A stretch of 64,000 nucleotides of DNA. Origin: Holophagae bacterium (lineage in GTDB: Bacteria > Acidobacteriota > Holophagae > Acanthopleuribacterales > Acanthopleuribacteraceae). The notes under the pieces are model-generated. The model ran no database searches, was not told the origin of the DNA, and saw only the letters and a program-made list of their open reading frames with translations. Location: assembly GCA_029263455.1 (NCBI GenBank), contig JAJCXM010000014.1:248001-312000 (forward strand), read 5' to 3'. The position numbers and the translations under genes were made by a program. This document shows, in pieces, positions 54,233-63,416 of the stretch (positions are counted from its first letter, which is position 1; every line of letters begins with the position of its first letter).

Positions 54233-54832
54233 ATGAGTGAACCTGGAACCTTTTTTCACCTTCACGAAGAGGACCCTGTCGAGGCTTATGAAAACTTTAA
54301 GCTAGGCATGTGGATCTTCTTGGCTACGGAGGTCCTGTTGTTTGGCGGGCTCTTTGCCGCTTATTTCATTTTCAAATTCATTTGGCCGGATATCTTTGAA
54401 GCGGGTTCTTCTCACTTGAACCGCTTCTTGGGTGGCCTGAACACTCTGGTCCTAATTTTCAGTTCCTACTTCATGGCTATGTCGGTTGACGCAGCACAGC
54501 GAAGTCAGCAAAAGAAGCTGATTCGGAACTTGGCCTTAACGCTGTTTTTTGCATCGGGATTCATCATCATTAAAGGATTTGAATGGATACCGAAACTCAA
54601 TCACGGCATCACGCCAGGCAGCGATGTCTTCTTTTCGGTGTATTACATGACGACCGGATTGCATTTGCTACATGTCGTCATCGGTATGTCATTCATTGGT
54701 TTGTTGTTGAAACGAGCCATAGGCGGTCGCTATCACTCAGAAAATTTTGGTGGCGTTGAAGTAGGTGGCCTTTATTGGCACTTAGTCGACGTGATCTGGA
54801 TTTTCTTATTTCCGCTCCTGTATTTGATCTGA
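54233..54832 (+). CDS. coxC: Cytochrome c oxidase subunit III
   Basis: The 199-residue product has five helices and the family signatures FKLGMWIFLATEVLLFGGLF near residue 22, a HGI/TPGSDVFF loop and GLYWHLVDVIWIFLFP at the end. It follows subunit I by 14 bases and precedes a subunit IV fusion. Close in form to the subunit III at 39.0 kb but clearly a different sequence. Confidence 0.93.
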   Translation: MSEPGTFFHLHEEDPVEAYENFKLGMWIFLATEVLLFGGLFAAYFIFKFIWPDIFEAGSSHLNRFLGGLNTLVLIFSSYFMAMSVDAAQRSQQKKLIRNLALTLFFASGFIIIKGFEWIPKLNHGITPGSDVFFSVYYMTTGLHLLHVVIGMSFIGLLLKRAIGGRYHSENFGGVEVGGLYWHLVDVIWIFLFPLLYLI

Positions 54833-54844
54833 TGAGGTGGCAAC

Positions 54845-55636
54845 ATGAGCGAACATAAAATGGGACACATTCAAGACTTTTCTATTTACATCAAAGTACT
54901 CTTGGCTTTGATCGGCCTTACTTTTGCCACCGTATTGGTTTCGTTGGTAGATTTTGGCATCTTCAATACTTTAGTGGCTCTTTTGGTTGCTTTTATTAAA
55001 GCTTCCTTAGTTGTGCTGTACTTCATGCACGGCAAATATGAGGACCGCGTTACTTGGGCGTTTGTTTACTACCCCATCTTCCTTTTGATGACCTTAATCG
55101 GTGCATTATTTTTGGATTACGGGTTCCGGGACCACACCCACTTCGCCAATATCCCGCAATCCTATGATCAGAAACATCCAGAGGCCGCTCACGGCGCGAC
55201 CACGGAAGAACATGGCGATTCACATGAGGCAGTCGAGGTTCACAGCGAAGAGACCGCAACCGACGACGGCCATAGCAGTTCGCCTGCAGCAGCCATCGAA
55301 AGTTCGGATCATGCCGCACCAGCCGTTGACGAAATGATCGAAAGCCATGAAGTAGAAAGCCAAACGACCGCCATCCATGGAGATATTGAGGCAGGACGCG
55401 CTAAAGCTAAAATCCTCTGCATCGCCTGCCACAAGGTTGATGGTAACGGCAACGAACTACCGGGCGCTCCTCCCTTTGCACAAACAGCCAACGACGCAAG
55501 CAAAACGCCCGAGTTATTGCGCAACTGGATCAAAAACCCTCAAGAAGTGAAGGCTGGCAGCTTAATGCCGAATTTAGGACTCTCTGATGAAGAGGTCGAC
55601 AACCTAATCGCTTACATTAATACCTACAAGAAATAG
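54845..55636 (+). CDS. coxD: Oxidase subunit IV fused to a cytochrome c domain
   Basis: Residues ~1-95 are a prokaryotic subunit IV with three helices and the motif AFIKASLVVLYFMH. A ~80-residue linker rich in His, Glu, Ala and Ser follows. A cytochrome c domain then carries CIACH at residues 192-196 and a late Met in GSLMPNLGLSDEEVD as likely axial ligand. A haem on subunit IV is not part of standard oxidases. The complex from this operon would carry two covalently bound c haems, one on subunit II and one here. A strong terminator follows. Confidence 0.88.
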   Translation: MSEHKMGHIQDFSIYIKVLLALIGLTFATVLVSLVDFGIFNTLVALLVAFIKASLVVLYFMHGKYEDRVTWAFVYYPIFLLMTLIGALFLDYGFRDHTHFANIPQSYDQKHPEAAHGATTEEHGDSHEAVEVHSEETATDDGHSSSPAAAIESSDHAAPAVDEMIESHEVESQTTAIHGDIEAGRAKAKILCIACHKVDGNGNELPGAPPFAQTANDASKTPELLRNWIKNPQEVKAGSLMPNLGLSDEEVDNLIAYINTYKK

Positions 55637-55654
55637 TCTCCTTGTACTAAATGA

Positions 55655-55690
55655 AGGGCCCAGCAGCTAAAAGCCGCTGGGCCTTTTTTC
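55655..55690 (+). terminator. Intrinsic terminator of the A2 oxidase operon
   Basis: An 11-base GC-rich stem (55657-55667 with 55673-55683, one mismatch) and a five-base loop are followed by six T. It begins 20 bases after the subunit IV stop. Confidence 0.88.
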
Positions 55691-55841
55691 GTTTGCAGCG
55701 GCCATGGGCTTGATTGACTAGTCAGCCTAGGACAACATTTAGGCCCTACCAAGCTTCAATGAAAATCTTTCTCAATTTTACCCATTGAAGCATTTTTGTT
55801 TTTTTGTTGGAATAGGGTTGCCTAATTGAGTTGGAGGTATC

Positions 55842-57137
55842 ATGCGTCCGCTCGTCTTTTTGCCCGGCTACTACGGGTCTAAGCTGCGTGTTCGACAAAC
55901 CGGTGAAATCGTCTGGATTGAATTAGACGACGTGCTGAACCCGGAACGGACCATGCGCGTGATCACACTCGATGGTCAAAACGACTTGGAAGTCGCCGGC
56001 GTCCTTGACGAATTCCTTCTCTTCCCATTCCTGGCTCCAGATATCTATAAGAGTCTATTTCGTTTTCTACGTCGATTAGGCTATCGCGCCGCCACCATGC
56101 ATGCGGTCGGCGTTGATTGGCGCCAGTCACTAATCGATTTGGCCGATCACCTGCATCGCGAAATCCAGCAGTTGGGTGCCTCCCGAGTCGACCTGTTGTG
56201 TCATAGTCACGGTGGATTGATTGCTAGAGCCTATATGCAACGGCACGGTCATCAAAAAGTTGCCCGACTGATCACCATGGGAACGCCACATACCGGCATG
56301 TTAAAAGTGCTTCAAGCGGTGCACGAAGGCATCGAGTTAGCTTTTTTTGGCCGATCTATGAGCAAACCGGCCGCGCGCTCGTTCCCGTCTGCATTTGAGC
56401 TTATGCCAAGTCGCGCCAGAGATGACATGTTCCGCTGGCAGGGCATCGCCAGCACCCCTTTTGAAACAACACAATGGACAGCCGAGGAAGCTGACCCTAT
56501 CGCACGTGCAAAACTCCAAGCATTCACGGCAGACGCCAAGCAGGTGACTACTCAGCTATTGCCTGAAACCATCCCAGTACCTGCTTATTTCATTTATGGA
56601 ACTCGGCTCGATACTTTGATACGAGCTCAAGGCGGGCCCGGACCGCTTCAATTCGTGCGCGATGACGACGGTGACACCACCATAACCAGACTATCTGCGT
56701 CTGGATCAGGTTTGATCGGCAATATTCAACGTTGTGCCTTCCCCTTCGCCAAACACATGTTGATCTTCAATCAGTCTCAAATTCGTAAGACACTGAAATC
56801 GATCTTATTAGACGATAAACTACCGCATACGAACTTTCATGCCGCCGCGCGCCTGGGCCACTCAAATTTCCATACGCCTAACCAACCGTTTGCAGCTGTG
56901 GCCGAAGTCCGTACATTAACCGGAGAAACGATCGCTGGACTCACGGCAACACTTACCATTAAGCGTGGGTCTCAGACCATCCTAGACACACCACTACCTC
57001 AAAGTGACCGCGGTGACTATGTCCGCAACATAAGTTTACCTGCCAGCAGCCAGCCTCACAGGTGGACGATAACGTTCTCTGGCTTTGCACTACCTGAACC
57101 CATAAGCAAGATGACCGGCACCTTCCTGATGCGCTGA
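55842..57137 (+). CDS. Alpha/beta-hydrolase of the LCAT-like lipase/acyltransferase type
   Basis: The 431-residue product lacks a signal peptide and opens with VFLPGYYGSKL, the usual LCAT-type oxyanion region. The nucleophile elbow is CHSHGG with Ser122; the first Gly of GxSxG is replaced by Cys. A MGTPHTGM loop follows, as in LCAT-fold lipases. The catalytic Asp is probably in the FIYGTRLDTLIRA region and the His in FAKHMLIFN. The C-terminal ~90 residues look like a separate beta-rich domain. It could act on phospholipid or esters. It stands alone between two terminator-bounded units. Confidence 0.75.
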   Translation: MRPLVFLPGYYGSKLRVRQTGEIVWIELDDVLNPERTMRVITLDGQNDLEVAGVLDEFLLFPFLAPDIYKSLFRFLRRLGYRAATMHAVGVDWRQSLIDLADHLHREIQQLGASRVDLLCHSHGGLIARAYMQRHGHQKVARLITMGTPHTGMLKVLQAVHEGIELAFFGRSMSKPAARSFPSAFELMPSRARDDMFRWQGIASTPFETTQWTAEEADPIARAKLQAFTADAKQVTTQLLPETIPVPAYFIYGTRLDTLIRAQGGPGPLQFVRDDDGDTTITRLSASGSGLIGNIQRCAFPFAKHMLIFNQSQIRKTLKSILLDDKLPHTNFHAAARLGHSNFHTPNQPFAAVAEVRTLTGETIAGLTATLTIKRGSQTILDTPLPQSDRGDYVRNISLPASSQPHRWTITFSGFALPEPISKMTGTFLMR

Positions 57138-57204
57138 CTTCGCCTGCAAGCCACATAATTACAAAGAGTTACGCGCCCGTTCTGTTGACCACCCAAAAAC
57201 TTTC

Positions 57205-57280
57205 GAAATGATATTGAGACTCGATTGCAATTTCATAGATACCTGTTATGATAGGCGTGCTGGCCGCCATATTCCGGCCA
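57205..57280 (+). promoter_or_regulatory. Candidate promoter and leader hairpin of the feo operon
   Basis: TTGCAA (57225-57230) and TATGAT (57247-57252) are 16 bases apart, a good sigma-70 promoter. Just upstream, AAATGATATTGAGACTCGAT is AT-rich with weak likeness to a Fur box. A hairpin TGGCCG...CGGCCA (57261-57280) lies in the leader, 31 bases before the first ATG. Iron regulation is an inference. Confidence 0.4.
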
Positions 57281-57311
57281 GCCATTTCATAGCTGACCGA
57301 GGATTCAGACG

Positions 57312-57464
57312 ATGGAAGGTCTTGTTGTTTTTTTAATTGTCGCGGGCGCATTAGCTTATGTGGGTCGAAACCTACTAAGCACAATACGGCCACATAACGA
57401 CAAAGCTACCTGCCACGGCTGCGATCAAGGATGCGAGACGAGTAGTCAAGGATGGTCCGTATGA
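57312..57464 (+). CDS. Small FeoB-associated Cys-rich membrane protein
   Basis: A 50-residue frame begins at ATG 57312, GAGG at 57299-57302 being the weak ribosome site. The product is one N-terminal helix (VVFLIVAGALAYVG) followed by a polar tail with CHGCDQGC near residues 34-41. This is the typical size and pattern of the FeoB-associated Cys-rich proteins that accompany feoAB operons. Its stop overlaps the feoA start (ATGA), supporting co-expression. Function in ferrous uptake is not settled. Confidence 0.72.
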   Translation: MEGLVVFLIVAGALAYVGRNLLSTIRPHNDKATCHGCDQGCETSSQGWSV

Positions 57465-57703
57465 CACTTGATGGATTGCGCCCGGGCCAAACCGGTATCA
57501 TCAAACGGTTGGATCCGAACCACCCTAGCCTAATTAGATTGGCCGAAATGGGTATGATCAATGGGCAGAGCGTGACCTTGATACGGCGTGCACCCTTAGG
57601 AGAACCAATTAAGGTACGCGTCATGAATTATGATTTGTGCATTCGCAAATCCGAAGCACGCGCGATTCACGTTGATTTAATTGAAGAGGTTGTTAACGCG
57701 TGA
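57461..57703 (+). CDS. feoA: FeoA-family ferrous iron transport protein
   Basis: ATG 57461 overlaps the preceding stop; GTG 57452 is less likely. The 80-residue SH3-like protein has the FeoA pattern (LRPGQTGIIKRLD...RLAEMGMINGQSVTLIRRAPLGEPIKVRV). It binds the cytosolic side of FeoB and supports Fe(II) uptake. The stop overlaps the FeoB start (GTGA). Confidence 0.93.
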   Translation: MTLDGLRPGQTGIIKRLDPNHPSLIRLAEMGMINGQSVTLIRRAPLGEPIKVRVMNYDLCIRKSEARAIHVDLIEEVVNA

Positions 57704-59853
57704 CGCCATCGCAAGCCGTTTTGGCGGCACCGGTCAATAAAACCAAAAAGAGTCCTGTTCTGGCACTGGTTGGAAACCCAAACACGGGGAAAACAACTGT
57801 TTTTAATGCACTTTGCGGTGCGCGTCAGAAGGTAGGCAATTACCCGGGCGTCACCGTCGAAAAAAAGTCAGGGACCATAAAATTAGACAGCGGCACGGTG
57901 GAATTGGTCGATTTACCCGGCCTCTACAGTCTCAATCCCCTATCACCTGACGAACAAGTCGCCACTGATGGCATTCTGGCCCACTTACCCGGCATGGCGG
58001 AACCCGACCTGCTCATATTTGTCTTGGATGTCACCAATCTCAAACGCAATCTCTATTTGCTGAGTCAGGTCGCAGAAACGGGCCGCCGCATGTTGGTGAT
58101 TGCCACCATGACTGATTTGTTGCAATCGGAAGGTATCGAAACCGACTTACAGCGGCTAGAAAAATCGCTGGCACTACCTGTCTTGCAGCTTACTGGCAAA
58201 GATTCAAGCCAAATAGATCTCATCAGAAAGGCCATAGCAACTACACTTAGCCAAGACCATCAGCGACAAAACTATTTGACCTACCCCGAGCCCATCAATG
58301 AAGCGCTGTTATCCATTGAAAGCAAATTCCCCGATTTGTCGCGCTTCGAAGCAACCACCTTGCTGTTCGACTCACAGAAACTGACTACCGACGCCGGAAC
58401 CGAAGAGGCAACGAGCTTCGCAAACCAACATGCAAGCGAGTTAACGACTGCCGGGCACGAATTATCGCCGCCCTCGCTAGCAACGCTTCGTTATGCTTGG
58501 GCCGAAGAAGTGGTCAAGTCATGTGAAAAAAGAGAAGGCCAGGCTCAAACCATTAGCCGAAAGATCGATCGTGTGCTGACCCATCGCGTTTTTGGTTTGA
58601 TCATTTTCGCCGCCATCATGTTCCTCACATTTCAGTCGATCTACACTTGGGCTGTTCCGTTCATGGACTTAATCGAATGGGGTACGGGCTCTTTATCGGC
58701 CGTAGTTTCGAGCTGGTTGGCCGCCTATCCTATGGGTCAGTCGATTGTGGTGGATGGCATGATCGCGGGCGTAGGCTCGGTCATCATATTTGTCCCTCAG
58801 ATCGTCATTCTATTCCTCTTTGTGGCTGTGCTTGAAGACAGTGGTTATTTGGCTAGGGCCGCATTCTTGATGGATAAATTACTTGGTTGGACCGGTCTAA
58901 ACGGTCGCGCTTTCATTCCCATGCTCTCAAGTTTTGCGTGTGCGGTTCCTGGCATTATGGCCGCGCGTGTGATGCCAGACCCCAAGGCACGCATGACAAC
59001 CATTCTGGTCTCGCCATTGATGAGCTGCTCGGCACGACTGCCTATTTATATACTCTTCATTAGTGCTTTCATCGAGCCTCAGTTTGGACCCGCATGGGCA
59101 GCTGTCACGCTATTTGGCATGCACATCATTGGCCTGGTACTGGCCTTACCGATTGCTTGGATCCTCAATCGGGGTGTGCTCAAAACGCCCGACATGCCCT
59201 TTATCTTGGAGCTACCCGCTTACCGCATCCCCAAACCTTTTAACGTTGGCTACCGCGCCTTTGAAGCCGGCAAGAAGTTCACCATCCGCGCCGGTACCGT
59301 CATCTTCGCCTTCTCAATCATCATATGGGCCTTGAGCTATTTTCCACGACCAGAGCATGTCGCCGATGAAGTACGTGCCTCAGCCCCTACTGCCGAAGAA
59401 TCTGTTATGAACAATCTCATTGCTGCCGCCTATTTAGAACAGAGCTATCTTGGACGTTCCGGCAAAGCGATTCAGCCCATATTCGCGCCCTTGGGTTTTG
59501 ATTGGAAAATTACGGTCGGCATATTGGGTGCCTTCCCTGCCCGCGAAGTCATTCTCAGTACGCTCGGTATCATCTATCAAATCGGTGAAGCCGATGAAGA
59601 GAGTGCGGACCTCAAGTCCACGATGCTAGCCGAAACTTGGCCGGACGGCAGGCCTATTTTCACGCCGTTAGTCGCCATCGTATTGATGATTTTTTTCGCC
59701 TTGTGTAGCCAATGTATGTCGACGCTTATTACCGTTCAAAGGGAATTGAACTCCTGGAAATGGGCCGCATTCCTCTTTTTCTATATGACCGGACTTGCCT
59801 ATGTCGTCTCACTGGGTGTTTATCAATCAGGTCGTGCCTTAGGCTGGGGATAA
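57700..59853 (+). CDS. feoB: Ferrous iron transport protein FeoB
   Basis: GTG 57700 overlaps the feoA stop. The 717-residue product has an N-terminal G domain: P-loop GNPNTGKTT at residues 25-33, switch region VGNYPGVTVE and DLPGLYSL. A long linker is followed by about eight to ten helices with the gate and nucleoside-gate motifs of FeoB, including the Cys-rich segment MSCSARLPIY near residue 450. It imports Fe(II) across the inner membrane. Full length and intact. Confidence 0.95.
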   Translation: MTPSQAVLAAPVNKTKKSPVLALVGNPNTGKTTVFNALCGARQKVGNYPGVTVEKKSGTIKLDSGTVELVDLPGLYSLNPLSPDEQVATDGILAHLPGMAEPDLLIFVLDVTNLKRNLYLLSQVAETGRRMLVIATMTDLLQSEGIETDLQRLEKSLALPVLQLTGKDSSQIDLIRKAIATTLSQDHQRQNYLTYPEPINEALLSIESKFPDLSRFEATTLLFDSQKLTTDAGTEEATSFANQHASELTTAGHELSPPSLATLRYAWAEEVVKSCEKREGQAQTISRKIDRVLTHRVFGLIIFAAIMFLTFQSIYTWAVPFMDLIEWGTGSLSAVVSSWLAAYPMGQSIVVDGMIAGVGSVIIFVPQIVILFLFVAVLEDSGYLARAAFLMDKLLGWTGLNGRAFIPMLSSFACAVPGIMAARVMPDPKARMTTILVSPLMSCSARLPIYILFISAFIEPQFGPAWAAVTLFGMHIIGLVLALPIAWILNRGVLKTPDMPFILELPAYRIPKPFNVGYRAFEAGKKFTIRAGTVIFAFSIIIWALSYFPRPEHVADEVRASAPTAEESVMNNLIAAAYLEQSYLGRSGKAIQPIFAPLGFDWKITVGILGAFPAREVILSTLGIIYQIGEADEESADLKSTMLAETWPDGRPIFTPLVAIVLMIFFALCSQCMSTLITVQRELNSWKWAAFLFFYMTGLAYVVSLGVYQSGRALGWG

Positions 59854-59860
59854 AACACGG

Positions 59861-61168
59861 TTAGCTAGCACCTAGATATCCCTTACGATGGGCAAGCTTC
59901 ACACCTTTACGCTTGCATTTGATGCGGATGTCTCTGAAACGACCTGGTTCCGTGGATGGACTGGTATAGCCCAGCACGTAAAATAGTCGATTATTCTTTA
60001 TGCTATTTGCGATCAGCTCAGGAATCATTCTGACCTGATGGAACGACCCGCCGGAATCGTCAGCTAGCTTTTCTAAGCCACTATCCATATCCATTTGAAA
60101 CTGGAACTCGATGCCTGAAACCGACGATCCGAGATTCACTGATCCAAAGCCCGTTTGATCGATACGGTTCGTCATCTTGCCATTGAACATGTCAACGGTA
60201 TGGAAAATGACACGGTTTCGCACGAACCCATGCACCACGCGCTGGTATTCGTCCTCCAACTTGTAACCGCCATAGAATCTCGACATCGGATCAGCACCGG
60301 AACGATCGCCACGAATCTTGTTCAAATGTGCGCGTGCTAGCTGCTGAGGCGCTTGCGGTGCCCGCACGCTAAAGCCGGGTGAAACGAAATAGATCATCTT
60401 TAGACCATCAGTCTCTTGGAACTTGTACATCAAGCTCTCAATTTGGTTGATGACCCTTAGGGCGCGTAGTTCCTGTTCCTCGAGGATTTGATTCAACGTG
60501 TCTTGAATGCAGGCCGCTGCCCCTCCGCCAAACAGATGACACTGCTGGAAAGCGTCGGCGATGTCACTCATGTTCTTGGCACCCGACAACATGCCTGACG
60601 GGGTGCGTGAACCAAGAGACTGGCTTTGATATTCGCCCTTCATTTCAGAAAACGGTTCGCCTCTATCATCGAACATACGGGCATAGGTTCTGTCCACATA
60701 TTGATCAAAATCCAGTAAGGCAACATTCGTATCGCTCACGAAGCCATCAGTGATATTGCCATTTTGCAGGCTATACAGACACAACAACACATGTTGCTCG
60801 CCCAATTCTGCTAAGAACTTACGCGTTTGATCAAAGGCATCAAGAAGATGAAAATGCTCTACGGAATCTAGATCCAGTACCAGAATGATTTGGGGCACGT
60901 CCTGAGGATCAGCCGCGACCTTAAGGACTTCATCTGTTTGATCGACTTCGGGCACACGCAGATCGAGAATTTCAAAATAGGTGATGTCCACTTTTTGGCG
61001 ATTCTCAGTCACTATGAAATCTTCGATGGACAGGTCTGAAATCAGCTCACCACGCTTGGTGGTGGCAAGTACATCAAGCACTACAAACTCAACGCGAAAG
61101 CGCTCGTCGACTAGGATGTCATCATTCTGAAAGAGCCATATGGCAAGCCAAATCGCCAATTTGTCCAC
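59861..61168 (-). CDS. VWFA-related Acidobacterial domain protein, exported
   Basis: A short signal-like leader (MDKLAIWLAIWLFQ) leads a 435-residue protein. The first domain has the pattern of this family (FRVEFVVLDVLATTKRGELISDLSIEDFIVTENRQ). A VWA-like core follows with LVLDLDSVEHF in place of a classical DxSxS motif, and a cysteine pair occurs near residue 220. The family is abundant in Acidobacteriota and largely uncharacterised. It converges on feoB with a seven-base gap. Confidence 0.82.
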   Translation of the reverse strand: MDKLAIWLAIWLFQNDDILVDERFRVEFVVLDVLATTKRGELISDLSIEDFIVTENRQKVDITYFEILDLRVPEVDQTDEVLKVAADPQDVPQIILVLDLDSVEHFHLLDAFDQTRKFLAELGEQHVLLCLYSLQNGNITDGFVSDTNVALLDFDQYVDRTYARMFDDRGEPFSEMKGEYQSQSLGSRTPSGMLSGAKNMSDIADAFQQCHLFGGGAAACIQDTLNQILEEQELRALRVINQIESLMYKFQETDGLKMIYFVSPGFSVRAPQAPQQLARAHLNKIRGDRSGADPMSRFYGGYKLEDEYQRVVHGFVRNRVIFHTVDMFNGKMTNRIDQTGFGSVNLGSSVSGIEFQFQMDMDSGLEKLADDSGGSFHQVRMIPELIANSIKNNRLFYVLGYTSPSTEPGRFRDIRIKCKRKGVKLAHRKGYLGAS

Positions 61169-61345
61169 CTCTTATTTTTCGCCGAAAGAGCCTATTGAAG
61201 ATCCATGCAAATCAACCAGCAAATTCCATTCCACGGAACCGATTCACGTCATTTGTATTGATCATGTGCGATTCACACTTTGCCAAATTCACATTCAAGG
61301 CCTATGTTACTTGTACACATCTACTTAAGTTAATTGGGGTTTGAT

Positions 61346-63313
61346 ATGAAATGTTGTTCTATCGTCTTATTCTGCTTTGCCTCTTTGTGCCTATTCGCGT
61401 CCGACGAAGAGGGGCGCATATCTCTCTTTGTGGTGGGCTGTTTTACACCCGAGTTTCAAGATATTTTTGATGGCGACTTAGACGGTTATCTGCTCATTGG
61501 TGATAATGGCGATATCGACGGATCCTACCTGCCGCGCAACTACGACAATGAAATACACGGCCAAGATTGTGATTTGCCTATCCGTCGCAATAAAGCGGAT
61601 ACCTTTAATATCATCCAAGGTACCTTTTTTGAGTGCCAGGCATTGGTAGACAATACCAGTGAAGCCGGCGGCGGTCCTTTTGATGCGCCATCGACCATGA
61701 TTACAATCGATTTCCCCGATGGCATCATCCCGGTCTCATCATCACGAGATGTCACCGTCTCGGGCAACCGCGTTACCTGCAGCCTTGGGACCTTGAATGC
61801 ACGTGCAAAAAAGGGTGTCTCAATTCGCTGCCTCGCCACCATGACCGGCTCATTTGAGATCAAGGCCACCGTGTCCAGCGCTATTTTTGATCCTGACCCT
61901 AGCAACAACACCCCTTCCTATTCCTTCGACGTGGTCGCTCCTGGCACACACCTTATCTATCCTTGGATCTCGAAAAACGCGCAATTCGCAAGTGACATTG
62001 TCATCAATAACTACGGTTCTTTGGATGCGTTAGTCCTGCTTTCGGCCGTGCGCGCCGAAGGCGAATTTCACACCAGAGCCATGATGGTGCCTGCACGTGG
62101 GTTTGTCAGAGAAACGACCGAGAATTTGTTCCCGGAAATTGGAGAGGGAGCTGGCTACTCCATGCGTTTGATGTCGGAATCTCAATCCATTCAAGGTCGC
62201 TGGGTTACCAACAACTTGACCGCCGCATCCGGCAGCTCACCTTCGCAGGGAGTTGCCATTAATATGCTCGACGAGTTGCAAGCCAAGGACGGCGCTGGCA
62301 TGGAAATCCTTTACGGCTATCTACCCATTTCAGAAACACTCGTTTCAGCACCGGTTATCGTGAACATGGGCAGCAGTGCGACGGACGTACAAATGGATTT
62401 TTATGACCGATCCGGCCAGTTAGTGTTCTCAGATAACCAAACCTTGGCTGCGCAACAACCTTACCGACCATTCGCTACGGTGGCCAATAACCTTGTCCCA
62501 TCTGAGAGTGGTGACCTGTACATGCTCGCCTCATCGGACTCAGAAACATTAACCGGCGTAGGTTTCGTCTTTAACACCAGCGCTGAACCGGCCATCGGCA
62601 ACGTATCCAACATCAACTTCAGCCAGTCATCGGGAACACGCCTGGTGTTGCCATGGATCTCTAACAATGCCCAATTTGAAAGTATTATCGTCGTCAACAA
62701 CCTAGGTAATTCCGAGGCCAATGTGCAATTGACAGCTCAAAGGCGTACCGGCGACGGCGAAAGCATTAATCGCCAAATCCCCGCCAACGGTTTCTTGGCC
62801 GAATTTGCCAGTAACTTATTCGCTAGTTTAGGTGATGGATCCGGATATTCGGTTCAGGTTAACGCCAACAGCCCAAACATTGCAGGTGGATGGGTGACCA
62901 ACAACCTCACGACCGCATCGGGCAGTTCACCGTCTCAAGGTGTAGGTATCCGCTTGGACGACCCAAACACGACACGCTACGGACAGCATTTGCTGTTTGG
63001 TTTCTTGCCGCTAACCAACGGTTTAACATCGGCACCTGTGGTGGTGAATGTGGGCGATTCGGCGGCCAATATAACCTTGCGATTTTATGATGTCGATGGC
63101 GCATTGATTCAAGAAGACACCACAAGTTTGGCTGGCCTGACACCACATCGACCCTTCGCTACCGTGGCTAACACATTGGTGCCTGCGGGAAGTGGCGATG
63201 TGTATATGGTTGCCTCGTCAGATGGCGAACCGATAACGGGCGTCGCATTTGTCTTTAATGACGGCGCAGAACCCGCCATTGGCAACGTCACCGCCATCGA
63301 TTTCCAACCCTAG
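61346..63313 (+). CDS. Secreted protein with DUF11-like domain and two ~230-residue repeats
   Basis: ATG 61346 begins a signal peptide (MKCCSIVLFCFASLCLFAS). Residues ~90-200 resemble a DUF11/CARDB-like beta-sandwich (DPDPSNNTPSYSFDV at its end). The remainder is two tandem copies of a ~230-residue unit. The copies share the blocks PWIS.NAQF, VTNNLT.ASGSSPSQGV, FATVAN.LVP and EPAIGNV. There is no sorting tail. The Ser/Thr/Asn-rich, beta-strand composition suggests a surface or extracellular adhesive protein, but no function is proven. Confidence 0.8.
   Translation: MKCCSIVLFCFASLCLFASDEEGRISLFVVGCFTPEFQDIFDGDLDGYLLIGDNGDIDGSYLPRNYDNEIHGQDCDLPIRRNKADTFNIIQGTFFECQALVDNTSEAGGGPFDAPSTMITIDFPDGIIPVSSSRDVTVSGNRVTCSLGTLNARAKKGVSIRCLATMTGSFEIKATVSSAIFDPDPSNNTPSYSFDVVAPGTHLIYPWISKNAQFASDIVINNYGSLDALVLLSAVRAEGEFHTRAMMVPARGFVRETTENLFPEIGEGAGYSMRLMSESQSIQGRWVTNNLTAASGSSPSQGVAINMLDELQAKDGAGMEILYGYLPISETLVSAPVIVNMGSSATDVQMDFYDRSGQLVFSDNQTLAAQQPYRPFATVANNLVPSESGDLYMLASSDSETLTGVGFVFNTSAEPAIGNVSNINFSQSSGTRLVLPWISNNAQFESIIVVNNLGNSEANVQLTAQRRTGDGESINRQIPANGFLAEFASNLFASLGDGSGYSVQVNANSPNIAGGWVTNNLTTASGSSPSQGVGIRLDDPNTTRYGQHLLFGFLPLTNGLTSAPVVVNVGDSAANITLRFYDVDGALIQEDTTSLAGLTPHRPFATVANTLVPAGSGDVYMVASSDGEPITGVAFVFNDGAEPAIGNVTAIDFQP
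61949..63310 (+). repeat. Two tandem repeats of 690 and ~672 bases inside a secreted protein gene
   Basis: Unit 1 spans 61949-62638 and unit 2 spans 62639-63310, in phase with the reading frame (230-codon period). The units agree at the protein level over most of their length, and in DNA over short blocks (for example around 62209 and 62893), so the duplication is old. Confidence 0.85.
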
Positions 63314-63416
63314 GCAAAAAAGCCAAATGAACATGTGAGTGGCCCAATTTCTCTAACTTAGACACCAAGCAAATCATGTTAGTCTGATGTCTCATTTCGA
63401 GACATCGGACGGCTAC

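Noticed and set aside
63301-63330. Hairpin after the tandem-repeat gene
   Set aside because: The stem is only three base pairs with no useful T-tract.
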